Shown: positions 40,320-48,751 of the stretch, in pieces | Layout of the letters: each line of letters opens with the position of its first letter | How positions within the stretch are numbered: the first letter of the stretch is position 1 | Assembly (NCBI GenBank): GCA_910577645.1 | Contig: CAJTOL010000008.1 | Coordinates: 31,314 to 95,313 of the forward strand | DNA from: an uncultured Lachnospiraceae bacterium | GTDB lineage: Bacteria > Bacillota > Clostridia > Lachnospirales > Lachnospiraceae | Direction of reading: 5' to 3' | DNA length: 64,000 nt | Position numbers and translations under genes: made by a program | Notes under the pieces: model-generated | What the model saw: the letters and a program-made list of their open reading frames with translations, nothing else | The model's database searches: none | What the model was told of the DNA's origin: nothing

Positions 40320-41348
40320 GTGACAAAAAGGAAGAAAAAGCGGCTGCTTCTGGGGATGTTTATAGGAGCGTCCGCCCTGATCTCAGGGTGCGGCGCTTCT
40401 TCTGATACCAGGGATATTGTCTATATAGGCCATAATCAGGCGGCAGACCATCCAACCAATATTGCCCTTCTGGCATTTGAAGAATTTATCGAAAGCAGGC
40501 TGGGGGATAAATATAATGTGGAGGTTTATCCCAGTGAGCTTTTAGGGTCTCAAACCGATATGGTTCAGCTTACCCAGACAGGGGCTATTGATATCTGTGT
40601 GGCCAGCAACTCTATTTTAGAGACCTTTTCAGAAAATTATACATTATTCAATATGCCCTATCTCTTTGCCTCGGCAGAGGCTTATCACGGGGCTATGGAT
40701 GATAAGAATGTGACGGATCCTATTTTTGAATCCACCAGGGATGCAGGCTTTCAGGCGGTTGCATGGCTGGATGCAGGCACCCGGAATTTCTATACGGTTT
40801 CTACCCCTATCCACTCTCCGGCAGATTTAAAAGGCTTAAAAATCCGGGTTCAGCAGTCGCCTACCAACGTTCAGATGATGAATCTCCTGGGGGGTTCCGC
40901 CACCCCTATGGGCTTTGGCGATGTTTACACGGCCCTCCAGTCTAAAGTAATCGACGGTGCGGAGAATAATGAAATGGCTCTGACCTCCAACGGCCACGGC
41001 GATGTATGCAAGTTTTATTCCTACGATATGCACCAGATGATACCGGATATTTTGGTTGCCAACAATAAGTTTCTGGAGGAGATGCCTGAGGAGGAACGGG
41101 CTGTCTTTGAGGAAGGTTTTGCGCTGGTGAATCAGGTAGAGCGGGAGGAATGGGTCAAGGCGGTAGAGCAGGCCAGAGAAAGGGCAGAAAAGGAACAAAA
41201 GGTTCAGTTTTTATACCCGGATACCAAGCCTTTTCAGGATATCTGCATGCCTATGCATGAAGCCTTTTTAAAAAGCTATCCGGATATCCAGCCTATTTAT
41301 GATCAGATCCAGCAATATAATGCCCGGTATCCTTCGGCAGCAGAATAG
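40320..41348 (+). CDS. TRAP transporter substrate-binding lipoprotein (DctP)
   Basis: A 342-residue DctP-type binding protein, with signal and lipobox ISGC. The conserved carboxylate-binding Arg lies in LKIRVQQSPTN, and VIDGAENNEMAL is the family signature near the ligand site. It starts with GTG at 40320, preceded by AAGGAAGG. The 115-base gap after the GH32 gene shows no clear terminator, so partial read-through from the fructoside operon is possible. Ligand is probably a sugar acid or other carboxylate. Confidence 0.88.
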   Translation: MTKRKKKRLLLGMFIGASALISGCGASSDTRDIVYIGHNQAADHPTNIALLAFEEFIESRLGDKYNVEVYPSELLGSQTDMVQLTQTGAIDICVASNSILETFSENYTLFNMPYLFASAEAYHGAMDDKNVTDPIFESTRDAGFQAVAWLDAGTRNFYTVSTPIHSPADLKGLKIRVQQSPTNVQMMNLLGGSATPMGFGDVYTALQSKVIDGAENNEMALTSNGHGDVCKFYSYDMHQMIPDILVANNKFLEEMPEEERAVFEEGFALVNQVEREEWVKAVEQARERAEKEQKVQFLYPDTKPFQDICMPMHEAFLKSYPDIQPIYDQIQQYNARYPSAAE

Positions 41349-41360
41349 GAGGGATGACAT

Positions 41361-41843
41361 ATGAAAGAATTAAAAAACTTTTTAAATGCTGTCCTTCGGG
41401 GGCTTTCCGGAATCAGTTTTCTGGCTATGGTAGTCCTGACCTGCTGGCAGGTTTTTACCCGGTACATCCTTAAAAACCCGTCTACCTGGTCAGAGGAATT
41501 GGTATCCTATCTGTTTGCATGGGCCAGCCTTATGGGCGCCGTTATCGTTACCGGTGAGCGGGGCCATATGAATATCCCCATTCTGGTGGAAAGGTTAAGC
41601 TTAAGGGGCCGGAAAGCAGTAAATTGCTTCTGCGGGCTTATTGCCTTGCTTTTTTCGGCAGTAATCCTGGTCTACGGAGGGATTCAGATTTCCAATCTGG
41701 CTATGGGCCAGATGACCTCATCCCTGGGAGTGCCTGTGGGCATTTTCTATCTTGTACTTCCCATATGCGGATTTTTAAACATGATCTATACGGGAATGGA
41801 CATGATTAATATGATAAAGGGAAGGGAAGGAGAGAAAGAATAA
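41361..41843 (+). CDS. TRAP transporter small membrane subunit (DctQ)
   Basis: A 160-residue protein with four membrane segments of the DctQ family; the mid-protein STWSEELVSYLFAWASLMGA and RGHMNI motifs are typical. It links the binding protein's cargo to the large DctM subunit. Starts 12 bases after dctP (AGGAGGGATGACAT) and is directly followed by dctM. Confidence 0.9.
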   Translation: MKELKNFLNAVLRGLSGISFLAMVVLTCWQVFTRYILKNPSTWSEELVSYLFAWASLMGAVIVTGERGHMNIPILVERLSLRGRKAVNCFCGLIALLFSAVILVYGGIQISNLAMGQMTSSLGVPVGIFYLVLPICGFLNMIYTGMDMINMIKGREGEKE

Positions 41844-43145
41844 ATGGCGATTCAATCTTTGATGATTATTCTGGCTGTGCTGCTGACGCTGCTGGCCCTG
41901 GGCGTTCCCATTGCTTATTCCATCGGAATCTCTGCACTTGCTGCTATTTTACAGGTGACCCCTCTGGATGTAGCGGTAGTTACCGGAGCTCAGAGAACCT
42001 TTGTAGGTATGAGCAAGTTCAGCCTGACGGCAATTCCGTTTTTTATTTTGGCAGGCAATCTGATGAACCAGGGAGGTGTTGCAAAGCGCTTGGTAGACTT
42101 TGTTATGGCTCTTTTGGGAAAGCTTCCGGGAGCGCTTTTAGTGACCAATGGGGGAGCCAATGCCCTGTTTGGGGCGATCTCCGGTTCTGCGGCGGCAGCA
42201 GCGGCAGCGGTGGGAAGCATGGTAAGAGGCGGGGAGGAGGAGCTGGGCTATGATAGGGGGCTCTGCGCCGCAACCAACGGGGCCTCTGCGCCATCCGGCC
42301 TGCTGATTCCGCCGTCCAACGCCCTGATTACCTATTCTCTGGCTTCCGGCGGAACCTCGGTTGCAGCCCTGTTTATGGCAGGCTATCTTCCGGGGATTCT
42401 GTGGACGGTCTGCTGCATTATTGTAGGAATTATCCTGGCCAAAAGGATGGGATATACTGGCGAAAAAGGAAGATATGACTGGAAGAATTTAGGCGTTTCC
42501 ACTTACCGGGCCCTGCCCGCCCTGTCGCTGATTGTAGTGGTAATCGGCGGCATTGTAGGGGGGATTTTTACCGCAACCGAGGGAGCCGCCATTGCGGTTG
42601 CCTATGCCCTTCTTTTAGGAATTCTGTATAAAAATATTACATTAAAGTCCTTTTGGGAGATTGTAATAAACAGTGTGAAAATGAGCGGAATGGTGGTGTT
42701 CCTCATCGGGGTATCCAACATTTTGGGCTGGGTAATGGCATTTACTCAAATCCCTCAGGCCGTATCGGCGGCCCTTTTAGGCCTGACCGGCAATAAGTTT
42801 TTAATTCTGTTGATTATGAACCTGATTCTTCTGATTGCCGGTACGTTTATGGATGTAACCCCAGCGATTTTAATTTTTACCCCTCTGTTCCTTCCTATGG
42901 TAAAGACCTTTGGAATCCATCCGGTTCATTTTGGCTTAATTCTGGTGTACAACCTGTGTATCGGAAATATTACGCCGCCGGTTGGCAATACCTTATTTGT
43001 AGCCATTAAGGTAGGAGAAACCTCCCTGCAAAAGGTGATTCCCTACATGCTGTGGTATTACCTGGCGATTTTGGGAGGGCTTATGGCAGTTACCTATATT
43101 CCTTTTGTCAGTACCGGGCTGCCGGAATTAATGGGACTGATTTGA
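41844..43145 (+). CDS. TRAP transporter large permease (DctM)
   Basis: A 433-residue, about twelve-segment Na+-coupled permease. Family marks: FFILAGNLMNQGGVAKRLVDF, GANALFGAISGSAAAAAAAVG, and the PPSNALITYSLASGGTS stretch. It begins immediately after the dctQ stop, giving a complete dctPQM set. A 9-bp perfect hairpin lies downstream (43172-43193). Confidence 0.92.
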   Translation: MAIQSLMIILAVLLTLLALGVPIAYSIGISALAAILQVTPLDVAVVTGAQRTFVGMSKFSLTAIPFFILAGNLMNQGGVAKRLVDFVMALLGKLPGALLVTNGGANALFGAISGSAAAAAAAVGSMVRGGEEELGYDRGLCAATNGASAPSGLLIPPSNALITYSLASGGTSVAALFMAGYLPGILWTVCCIIVGIILAKRMGYTGEKGRYDWKNLGVSTYRALPALSLIVVVIGGIVGGIFTATEGAAIAVAYALLLGILYKNITLKSFWEIVINSVKMSGMVVFLIGVSNILGWVMAFTQIPQAVSAALLGLTGNKFLILLIMNLILLIAGTFMDVTPAILIFTPLFLPMVKTFGIHPVHFGLILVYNLCIGNITPPVGNTLFVAIKVGETSLQKVIPYMLWYYLAILGGLMAVTYIPFVSTGLPELMGLI

Positions 43146-43171
43146 CACAGCCGGGCAAGAAAGCGCGCTGT

Positions 43172-43193
43172 CCGGGGAGTCCTGACTCCCCGG
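43172..43193. terminator. Hairpin between dctM and the GNAT gene
   Basis: CCGGGGAGT-CCTG-ACTCCCCGG, a perfect 9-bp GC-rich stem between two converging genes. No T-run follows on either strand, so it is either a weak terminator or an mRNA stabiliser. Confidence 0.45.
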
Positions 43194-43212
43194 TAAAATG
43201 AAATCGATGGTA

Positions 43213-43746
43213 CTATATTGAAATCCAATAGCGTTGAAGAATACCGCTTTTACTTAACTCTGCTGTGTCAATGATTTCTTCTTCCAACACACCGCCGTTT
43301 TTTATAATCGTTTTCCGTGACGCTTCATTGTTTTTATCGCAGGTTAATAAAACTCTGTTTTCTCCAAAATCACGGCAAATAGGTAAAATCAATCTGAGCA
43401 TTTCAGATGCATAGCCTTTCTGCCGTTCTGATGGGCGGACACTATATCCAATATTACCGCCAAAATTAAAAAGGAAGTCGGATAGGGGATGACGAAAATC
43501 AATCATACCAACAACATGGTTATCTGTTTGCCTTATGGCTAAAAAGATCTCTGATGGAACATATCCGTCTTTATATTTTGCTTTTAATCTGTTTTCAAAA
43601 TCAATCCATTCTTCAAAAGAATGGACATCTTCAAGTCCTGCACAACCGTCGAAGCTATCTCCGTTTTGTTCCATTTCTTTTTTATAGGACATAACTTGAT
43701 CTGCATACTGTTTAGACGGCCGGACTAATAATAACTTACCCATCAT
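43213..43746 (-). CDS. GNAT family N-acetyltransferase
   Basis: A 177-residue acetyltransferase. The acetyl-CoA-binding pattern is visible in GYSVRPSERQKGYASEMLRL (V/I-x-R-x-x-x-x-KGYA), with beta-strand VVGMIDFRHPLSD before and SRKTIIKNGG after. This is close to the group of uncharacterised GNATs with a C-terminal YWI ending. Base composition is more AT-rich than the flanking transporter genes. Substrate unknown. Confidence 0.82.
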   Translation of the reverse strand: MMGKLLLVRPSKQYADQVMSYKKEMEQNGDSFDGCAGLEDVHSFEEWIDFENRLKAKYKDGYVPSEIFLAIRQTDNHVVGMIDFRHPLSDFLFNFGGNIGYSVRPSERQKGYASEMLRLILPICRDFGENRVLLTCDKNNEASRKTIIKNGGVLEEEIIDTAELSKSGILQRYWISI

Positions 43747-43894
43747 ATTTACCCTCCCACATCACAGTTTGTTGTTTTTGCTTTCGCTCCACTTAACTGG
43801 TTTCTTGTGAAAAATCCATGATTTTGCTTTGTGGTTCTCAATTATAGCACAAATCCGGGAGTGTGAAAACAAGGTGTTAGAAATTTTTATAGGC

Positions 43895-43922
43895 TTGACA
43901 ATATCACCGTCAGACTTATAAT
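43895..43922 (+). promoter_or_regulatory. Promoter of the cobalamin-riboswitch operon
   Basis: TTGACA (43895-43900) and TATAAT (43917-43922), spacing 16, about 20 bases before the riboswitch begins. Confidence 0.75.
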
Positions 43923-43940
43923 AAGAATCATAATTTAATA

Positions 43941-44112
43941 TGGCGCGGTGCCTGTGATTCATTCCGCAGGAGAATAGGGAAACGAGGTGAAAAACCTCCA
44001 CGGTCACGCCGCTGTGAGAGAAGAGTTTCTCCCAAAAGATGCCACTGGGCTTTTTAAGCTGGGGAAGGCAGGGAGAAGCAGAGACGCTCAAGTCAGAAGA
44101 ACTGCCCGCCAT
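43941..44112 (+). ncRNA. Cobalamin riboswitch
   Basis: The B12 aptamer is readable: GGTGCCTG...GGGAAAC GAGGTGAAAAACCTC, CGGTCACGCCGCTGTGA, the B12-box core GATGCCACTGGG, and the closing GAGACGCTCAAGTCAGAAGA...CTGCCCGCC. It precedes cbiMNQO, the cobalt importer needed for B12 synthesis. A terminator at 44181-44224, after 68 bases that can hold an antiterminator, shows control at transcription elongation. Ligand binding should lower cobalt import. Confidence 0.92.
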
Positions 44113-44180
44113 AAGAAATTGTATAGAAAGCTGCGAAGGACGGCTTTCTGTGCAGACGGCCTATATTACCCGGCTGTCGG

Positions 44181-44224
44181 CGCTCTTTTTGTATTTGGCG
44201 AAAGCCGTGAAGGAGCGTTTTTTT
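44181..44224 (+). terminator. Riboswitch-controlled terminator
   Basis: CGCTCTTT (44181-44188) pairs with GAAGGAGCG (ending 44217) with an inner GGC-GAAA-GCC hairpin, and TTTTTTT follows. It lies between the aptamer and the cbiM start codon. Confidence 0.8.
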
Positions 44225-44267
44225 GCATGAGCGGGACGGGAACCCGCAAAGAATGAAAGGAGTCTGT

Positions 44268-45014
44268 ATGACAAAAAAACAAAAGACACTGATTACCGCT
44301 GCTATTGTATTTGCCGGAACTTTTGGGACAGTTTCGAAAGCATATGCAATGCACATCATGGAGGGAGCGCTTCCTGTGGGCTATTGCCTGGCTTGGGGGG
44401 CGTTCTCTTTCCCGTTTCTTATGGCCGGATTTTTTTCTATTAAGAAGACTGTCAGAGAAAACCGCCGGGCTTTGACTCTTCTTGCTATGTCCGGAGCCTT
44501 TGTGTTTGTAATTTCTTCTCTGAAAATCCCATCTGTAAGCGGAAGCTGTTCCCACATGACGGGGACCGGACTTGGGGCGATTCTGTTCGGCCCGGCAGCA
44601 GTATCCATTCTAGGACTAATTGTATTGCTCTTTCAATCTATTTTGCTGGCTCACGGCGGTCTTACCACCCTGGGGGCAAATGTTTTTTCCATGGCTATTG
44701 CTGGCCCGTTTTTAACCTTTTTTCTGTTCCGGATTTTTGAAAAAGTAAAATGGAACCGGAAATTGTCCGTATTTTTGGCGGCCTTTTTTGGCGACTTGTT
44801 TACATACTGTGTTACTGCACTTCAGCTTGCCATGGCTCATAATTCTGCCACTACTTTTGAGATTGCATTAAAAGAAAATCTGATTATTTTTGCAGGAACC
44901 CAGATTCCTTTAGCCATAGTAGAAGGAATTCTGACAGTAGTAGTGATTATAGGCCTGGAAAACTATGCAAGGCCGGAATTAAAGGCAGCAGGCTTTTTAA
45001 AGGAGGACAGATAA
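44268..45014 (+). CDS. cbiM: Cobalt ECF transporter S component CbiM
   Basis: A 248-residue membrane protein that binds Co2+ and is the substrate-specific part of the cobalt ECF transporter. A leader of about 26 residues (MTKKQKTLITAAIVFAGTF...) precedes the mature start MHIMEGALP, where the conserved Met-His provides the metal site; leader cleavage is needed for that. SGSCSHMTGTGLGAILFGP carries further metal ligands. The ATG at 44268 has AAAGGAG. First gene after the cobalamin riboswitch, with cbiNQO following. Confidence 0.94.
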   Translation: MTKKQKTLITAAIVFAGTFGTVSKAYAMHIMEGALPVGYCLAWGAFSFPFLMAGFFSIKKTVRENRRALTLLAMSGAFVFVISSLKIPSVSGSCSHMTGTGLGAILFGPAAVSILGLIVLLFQSILLAHGGLTTLGANVFSMAIAGPFLTFFLFRIFEKVKWNRKLSVFLAAFFGDLFTYCVTALQLAMAHNSATTFEIALKENLIIFAGTQIPLAIVEGILTVVVIIGLENYARPELKAAGFLKEDR

Positions 45015-45016
45015 GA

Positions 45017-45346
45017 ATGAAAAGCACGGATAAAAGCAATGGAAAATTAGTAGTTATACTTTTGATAACGGCGGTTATTATCGCTTTTACACCCCTGTTT
45101 CTGCTGAAAGATGCAGAGTTTGGCGGCGCGGATGGCAAGGGAAATACTCTGATTGAAACTACGGATCCGGATTATGAGCCCTGGGCTGCCCCTGTATTGG
45201 AGGTTATCCTTGGCAGAGAGCTGCCCGGGGAGGTGGAAAGTATGCTGTTCTGTATTCAAACCGGTATAGGCGTAGGCATCATTGCCTTCTTTATGGGACG
45301 GTTTGTGGAGCGGAAAAAGTGGACAACAGAGGAGAAAGAGGGATAA
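45017..45346 (+). CDS. cbiN: Cobalt transporter small subunit CbiN
   Basis: A 109-residue protein with two membrane segments and the short external loop FGGADGKGNTLIETTDPDYEPWA typical of CbiN, which contacts CbiM and is needed for metal loading. It starts 2 bases after cbiM and abuts cbiQ. Confidence 0.92.
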   Translation: MKSTDKSNGKLVVILLITAVIIAFTPLFLLKDAEFGGADGKGNTLIETTDPDYEPWAAPVLEVILGRELPGEVESMLFCIQTGIGVGIIAFFMGRFVERKKWTTEEKEG

Positions 45347-46114
45347 ATGATAACCATTGACAGGTTTAGCTATCATTCGGGGCTGCGGTATGTAAATACC
45401 GGGGAGAAGTTTGCATTTTCTGTAATAACATTGGTTCTGTGTGTAGGGAGCCGTTCTGTGTACCTGGCGGTCTTTGTGCTCCTTGCAATGGGGATTCTTA
45501 CCATAAAAAAGGGGAAGATTCCCCTGGGGGGATATCTGCGTCTTCTGTCTGTTCCTGTGGCATTTTTAGGCATGAACTCCCTGGTCTTGGGAACTTCTAT
45601 CCGCCAGACACCTCTGGAAGTGTTTTCTGTCCGGTTTGGAACCTGGTATCTGACTGCAGGAAGGGAAACAATTTGTTACGGCATTCAAATTTTTGTCACT
45701 GCCATGGCAGCGGTGTCCTGCCTGTACTTTTTATCTTGTAATACTACCATGACAGACATTTTTGTTTTGCTTCGCAGGTGGAAATGTCCGGTTTTGATTG
45801 TGGAGCTGATGCTTTTAATTTACCGGTTTATTTTTGTATTATTGGATCGGGGACAGGCTGTGGCGGCTGCCCAGAAGTCCAGGCTGGGAAACCGGGATTA
45901 CCGGACTGGGATTCATTCCTTTGGACAGTTGATATCCTGTCTTTTTATAAGCTCTGTTAAGCGCTCGGAAGCTCTTTTTGACGCTATGGAATCCCGGTGC
46001 TATGATGGGGAAATCCGGGTTCTGGAGGAAGAGTATCCTCCTAAAAGAAAAGAAATTTTCGGCATTCTTGCTTTTGAACTATGGGCCTGCTTTCTCATAT
46101 GGATAGGAAGGTAG
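45347..46114 (+). CDS. cbiQ: Cobalt ECF transporter T component CbiQ
   Basis: A 255-residue membrane coupling protein of the EcfT family. The two Ala-Arg-Gly-like coupling motifs are visible as AAAQKSRLGN and DAMESRCYDG near the C-terminus. It joins CbiM to the ATPase CbiO. Starts directly after the cbiN stop codon. Confidence 0.92.
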   Translation: MITIDRFSYHSGLRYVNTGEKFAFSVITLVLCVGSRSVYLAVFVLLAMGILTIKKGKIPLGGYLRLLSVPVAFLGMNSLVLGTSIRQTPLEVFSVRFGTWYLTAGRETICYGIQIFVTAMAAVSCLYFLSCNTTMTDIFVLLRRWKCPVLIVELMLLIYRFIFVLLDRGQAVAAAQKSRLGNRDYRTGIHSFGQLISCLFISSVKRSEALFDAMESRCYDGEIRVLEEEYPPKRKEIFGILAFELWACFLIWIGR

Positions 46115-46120
46115 AAGAAG

Positions 46121-46963
46121 ATGGAAGAGATTATTTTAAAAGCCAGAAATTTGAAGTTTTCTTATGAGGGAAGCCGCCAGTTGGCGTTAAATGATTTTTC
46201 TTTGGACATCCGCCGGGGGACAAAGGTGGCGTTTGTGGGCTCGAATGGATCGGGAAAATCTACATTTTTCCTATGCTGCAATGGAATCCACAGGCCCGGA
46301 TCCGGTACTCTGTACTATGATGGAAAGCCTGTGGATTATTCCCGAAAAGGATTGTTGGATTTGCGGAAAAAGGTGGGGATTGTATTTCAGGATCCGGATA
46401 ACCAGCTGTTTTCCGCCAGCGTATATCAGGAGATTTCTTTTGGGCTTTTAAACCTTGGAGTGACTAAGACGGCGGCAAAGGAAGCGGTGGAGCGGATTAT
46501 GGAGGACATGGACATTGGCTCTTACCGGGAAAAGCCTGTTCACGCCTTGTCCGGAGGCCAGAAAAAGCTGGTTTCCATTGCGGATGTGCTGGTGATGGAG
46601 CCGGAAATTGTGATTATGGATGAGCCGTATTCCTTCCTGGATCCCAAACATACCAGGCTGGTGAATCAGGCGGTGGATAACATGAGTACAAAGGGGATTA
46701 CGGTGATAATGGCTACCCATGATGTGGATTATGCTCTTTCCTGGGCAGATGAAGTGGTGGTACTCCATGAAGGCCGGGTTCTGGGCCAGGGGCCGCCCCG
46801 GGAGATTTTTTCCGATCCGGCGTTGCTTCATACCGCCAATCTGACCCGGCCGGCTGTTATGGAGCTGTATGACAGCCTGTGCCAGAAAGGGATCCTGAAA
46901 CAGGGGCTTTTGGCGCCTAAAAATATGGAGGAATTATTTTTGGAACTTACTAAGAACCGGTAG
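46121..46963 (+). CDS. cbiO: Cobalt ECF transporter ATPase CbiO
   Basis: A 280-residue ATPase: Walker A GSNGSGKST, Q-loop FQDPDNQLF, signature LSGGQKKLVSIADVL, Walker B IVIMDEPYSFLD, H-loop MATHDVDYA, all intact. Energy unit of the cobalt importer. It starts 6 bases after cbiQ and is the last gene of the riboswitch operon, which ends at the terminator at 47041-47062. Confidence 0.94.
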   Translation: MEEIILKARNLKFSYEGSRQLALNDFSLDIRRGTKVAFVGSNGSGKSTFFLCCNGIHRPGSGTLYYDGKPVDYSRKGLLDLRKKVGIVFQDPDNQLFSASVYQEISFGLLNLGVTKTAAKEAVERIMEDMDIGSYREKPVHALSGGQKKLVSIADVLVMEPEIVIMDEPYSFLDPKHTRLVNQAVDNMSTKGITVIMATHDVDYALSWADEVVVLHEGRVLGQGPPREIFSDPALLHTANLTRPAVMELYDSLCQKGILKQGLLAPKNMEELFLELTKNR

Positions 46964-47040
46964 CCACACCTCATATACGGAAAATAGAAAGTCTGTCTGA
47001 AGGGTTGAGGGAAGAAGTCCTTCAAGTTTGCCCAAATTAT

Positions 47041-47062
47041 AACGACAGCAGTGTCGTTTTTT
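47041..47062 (+). terminator. Terminator of the cbiMNQO operon
   Basis: AACGACA-GCAG-TGTCGTT, a perfect 7-bp stem, followed by TTTTC. It lies 78 bases after the cbiO stop codon. Confidence 0.75.
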
Positions 47063-47063
47063 C

Positions 47064-47092
47064 TTGACAAAAGCAGTCCTAAAGCATATTAT
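47064..47092 (+). promoter_or_regulatory. Strong promoter directly upstream of a palindromic repeat
   Basis: TTGACA (47064-47069) and TATTAT (47087-47092) with 17 bases spacing. The start site would fall inside the repeat at 47093-47147, whose hairpin and CCCCTTTT tail look like a terminator, so only a very short RNA may be made. Confidence 0.55.
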
Positions 47093-47147
47093 GGAGGTGT
47101 CGCAAAATGAAATAGAAAGGCTCTGGTTTCATTTTGCGACATCCCCT
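47093..47147. repeat. Palindromic repeat, GCAAAATGA family (copy 7, compact form)
   Basis: GGAGGTGTCGCAAAATGAAA (47093-47112) pairs with TTTCATTTTGCGACATCCCC (47127-47146) around TAGAAAGGCTCTGG. One arm plus a small remainder of the centre is all that is left compared with the copy at 19970. Confidence 0.8.
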
Positions 47148-47201
47148 TTTGCGACGCCAAATTTTGAATATTCTGTGAACAACATTAAAAAGTCCTTGCC
47201 A

Positions 47202-47252
47202 ACCTGTTCCCAATCCTCACCTTGACACATCTTTATAGTTGAAATATGGCAT
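47202..47252 (-). pseudogene. Remnant of an alpha/beta hydrolase gene
   Basis: On the minus strand ATGCCATATTTCAACTAT and the following AAAGAT match the first 24 bases of the hydrolase gene at 31539 except for two or three bases. The next 27 bases resemble an internal part of the same gene near 32003-32030 (peptide CQGxDWExV). This looks like a copy with a large internal deletion and a frame shift. Confidence 0.4.
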
Positions 47253-47596
47253 TTCCTATCACTCTTTATAAGCAGTAATTAAAAACCTCATCTCCATTTC
47301 TAAGTTACATTTTTTCCTGACTAAGTATTCTTTGTATGCTTTTCTCTGTCAAAAATCTGCAATCATTCCCAATATGGCCGATTTCCCGGTGTAACTTGTC
47401 AAAAAGCTGATAGAAAAGACGAAATTTTACGTTTATATAGTGCAATATGACAAAAAGGAAGTGCTGGATTTGTACAATTGAGACGAAAAATAGAATAAAA
47501 AGGTCAAAAAAGCAAACATAATGTAAAAATAGAAAAGAAGGCTTTTGCCCTGGTAAAGAAATGTAAAAATATCCAAAACACAGGAAAGTCCTACCT

Positions 47597-47605
47597 TGCT
47601 ATAAT
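47597..47605 (+). promoter_or_regulatory. Extended -10 promoter for the NitT/TauT-type operon
   Basis: TGC-TATAAT with no good -35 element. It lies 47 bases before the start codon at 47652. Confidence 0.5.
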
Positions 47606-47651
47606 GAATACAACAAATACAGATTCACTATTATACCAGGAGGATATAACT

Positions 47652-48716
47652 ATGAAAAAAAGAAAAGGCCTGACACTATTATTGGCAGCAGCAGCAGCTC
47701 TGTCTCTTGCAGGATGCGGCGGCGCTGCAGGTAAAAGTGAGAGCACATCCACCAAAGCAGAAGGGGGAAGCACAGAACTTCCGGTCCTCCGGGTAGCGAC
47801 CATGCCCACCATTACCAGCCTTCCCACTTATTACATACAGAAGAACGGACTGGACGAGAAGGCGGGGTTTAAGATGGAGATTACCATGTTTGACACCGGA
47901 GCGCCTATGAACGAAGCGCTGGCAGCGGATTTATGGGATGTAGGGCATATGGGAGCCGCAGCCGTTACCGGTATGGCAAACTATGATGAGCTGATTATCG
48001 GCGAGGTTCTGGAATCTACAGACGGTCAGGGCGTATTCGTTTCCCCGGACTGCCTGGTAGCGAAGGATACCGGCTACAATCCTTCCTTCCCTACGGTTTT
48101 GGGAAGCCCGGAATCGGTTGCAGGCATTACAATCCTGACCCCGGTGGGAACCGCCCAGCACTTTACTGTTTTAAAATGGCTGGAAAAACTGGGAATGGAG
48201 CCTACGGATGTAAACATCGTAAACATGGATACGGTACAGGCTTATCAGGCATTACAGGCCGGCCAGGGAGATGCAGCTTCCTTAAATGTGCCTACCTTCT
48301 TTGAGGCCGAAAACGGCGGCATGGTACAGGTGGCAAACCTGGCAGATATGGGAACCCGCTACGTAGACATGGTAGTAGGAAACCGTAAGTCTCTGGACGG
48401 AAAATCCGATCTGATTCAGAAGTATGTAGACTGTACCATGGAAGCATGTGAAGCGCTGCAGAAGGATCCGGAAATGGCGGCAGATCTGCTGGTAGAGTTT
48501 TTACAGGAATCCGGAATGGAAACCAGCCGTGAAAACTGCGTAGCTGACCTGGGACGTGTAAAATGGCTGACAAAGGAAGACTGGAAGGGCCGTGAACTTG
48601 GTCTTTTTGCAAAGGAATTAGGCGAGTTCTACGTAGATCAGGGTCAGCTGGAAGCCAGCGCAACAGAAAAATTCAACACCAATGTTATCACCACATTTAT
48701 ACAGTCCTATCAGTAA
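47652..48716 (+). CDS. ABC transporter substrate-binding lipoprotein (SsuA/TauA/NMT1-like)
   Basis: A 354-residue binding protein with lipoprotein signal (MKKRKGLTLLLAAAAALSLAGC, lipobox LAGC) and the NitT/TauT fold (VATMPTITSLPTYYIQKNG, then DVGHMGAAAVTGMANY, and later VQAYQALQAGQGDAASL). Such proteins bind sulfonates, sulfate esters, nitrate, taurine or thiamine precursors. Context with two sulfatases favours a sulfate ester or sulfonate. The start has CCAGGAGGATATAACT. First gene of an operon with two permeases and two ATPases. Confidence 0.88.
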   Translation: MKKRKGLTLLLAAAAALSLAGCGGAAGKSESTSTKAEGGSTELPVLRVATMPTITSLPTYYIQKNGLDEKAGFKMEITMFDTGAPMNEALAADLWDVGHMGAAAVTGMANYDELIIGEVLESTDGQGVFVSPDCLVAKDTGYNPSFPTVLGSPESVAGITILTPVGTAQHFTVLKWLEKLGMEPTDVNIVNMDTVQAYQALQAGQGDAASLNVPTFFEAENGGMVQVANLADMGTRYVDMVVGNRKSLDGKSDLIQKYVDCTMEACEALQKDPEMAADLLVEFLQESGMETSRENCVADLGRVKWLTKEDWKGRELGLFAKELGEFYVDQGQLEASATEKFNTNVITTFIQSYQ

Positions 48717-48751
48717 CTTCTCCACAACGCTAGGAAAGGTGTGAAAATTCT

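Larger units (their letters stand above)
46964..47651. other. 688-base gap between cbiO and the NitT/TauT-type operon
   Basis: It holds the cbiO terminator (47041-47062), a promoter directly followed by a palindromic repeat (47064-47147), a decayed alpha/beta-hydrolase start on the minus strand (47202-47252), an AT-rich open frame without start on the minus strand up to about 47530, and an extended -10 promoter (47597-47605). Composition is clearly more AT-rich than the genes on both sides. Confidence 0.6.

Noticed and set aside
43762..44112. 116-codon open frame on the minus strand
   Set aside because: It lies over the cobalamin riboswitch, and the riboswitch motifs explain the conservation; no ribosome site precedes it.
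47281..47535. Minus-strand open stretch ending in SIQRILSQEKM
   Set aside because: No usable start codon and very AT-rich; may be an old gene remnant but too little to call.
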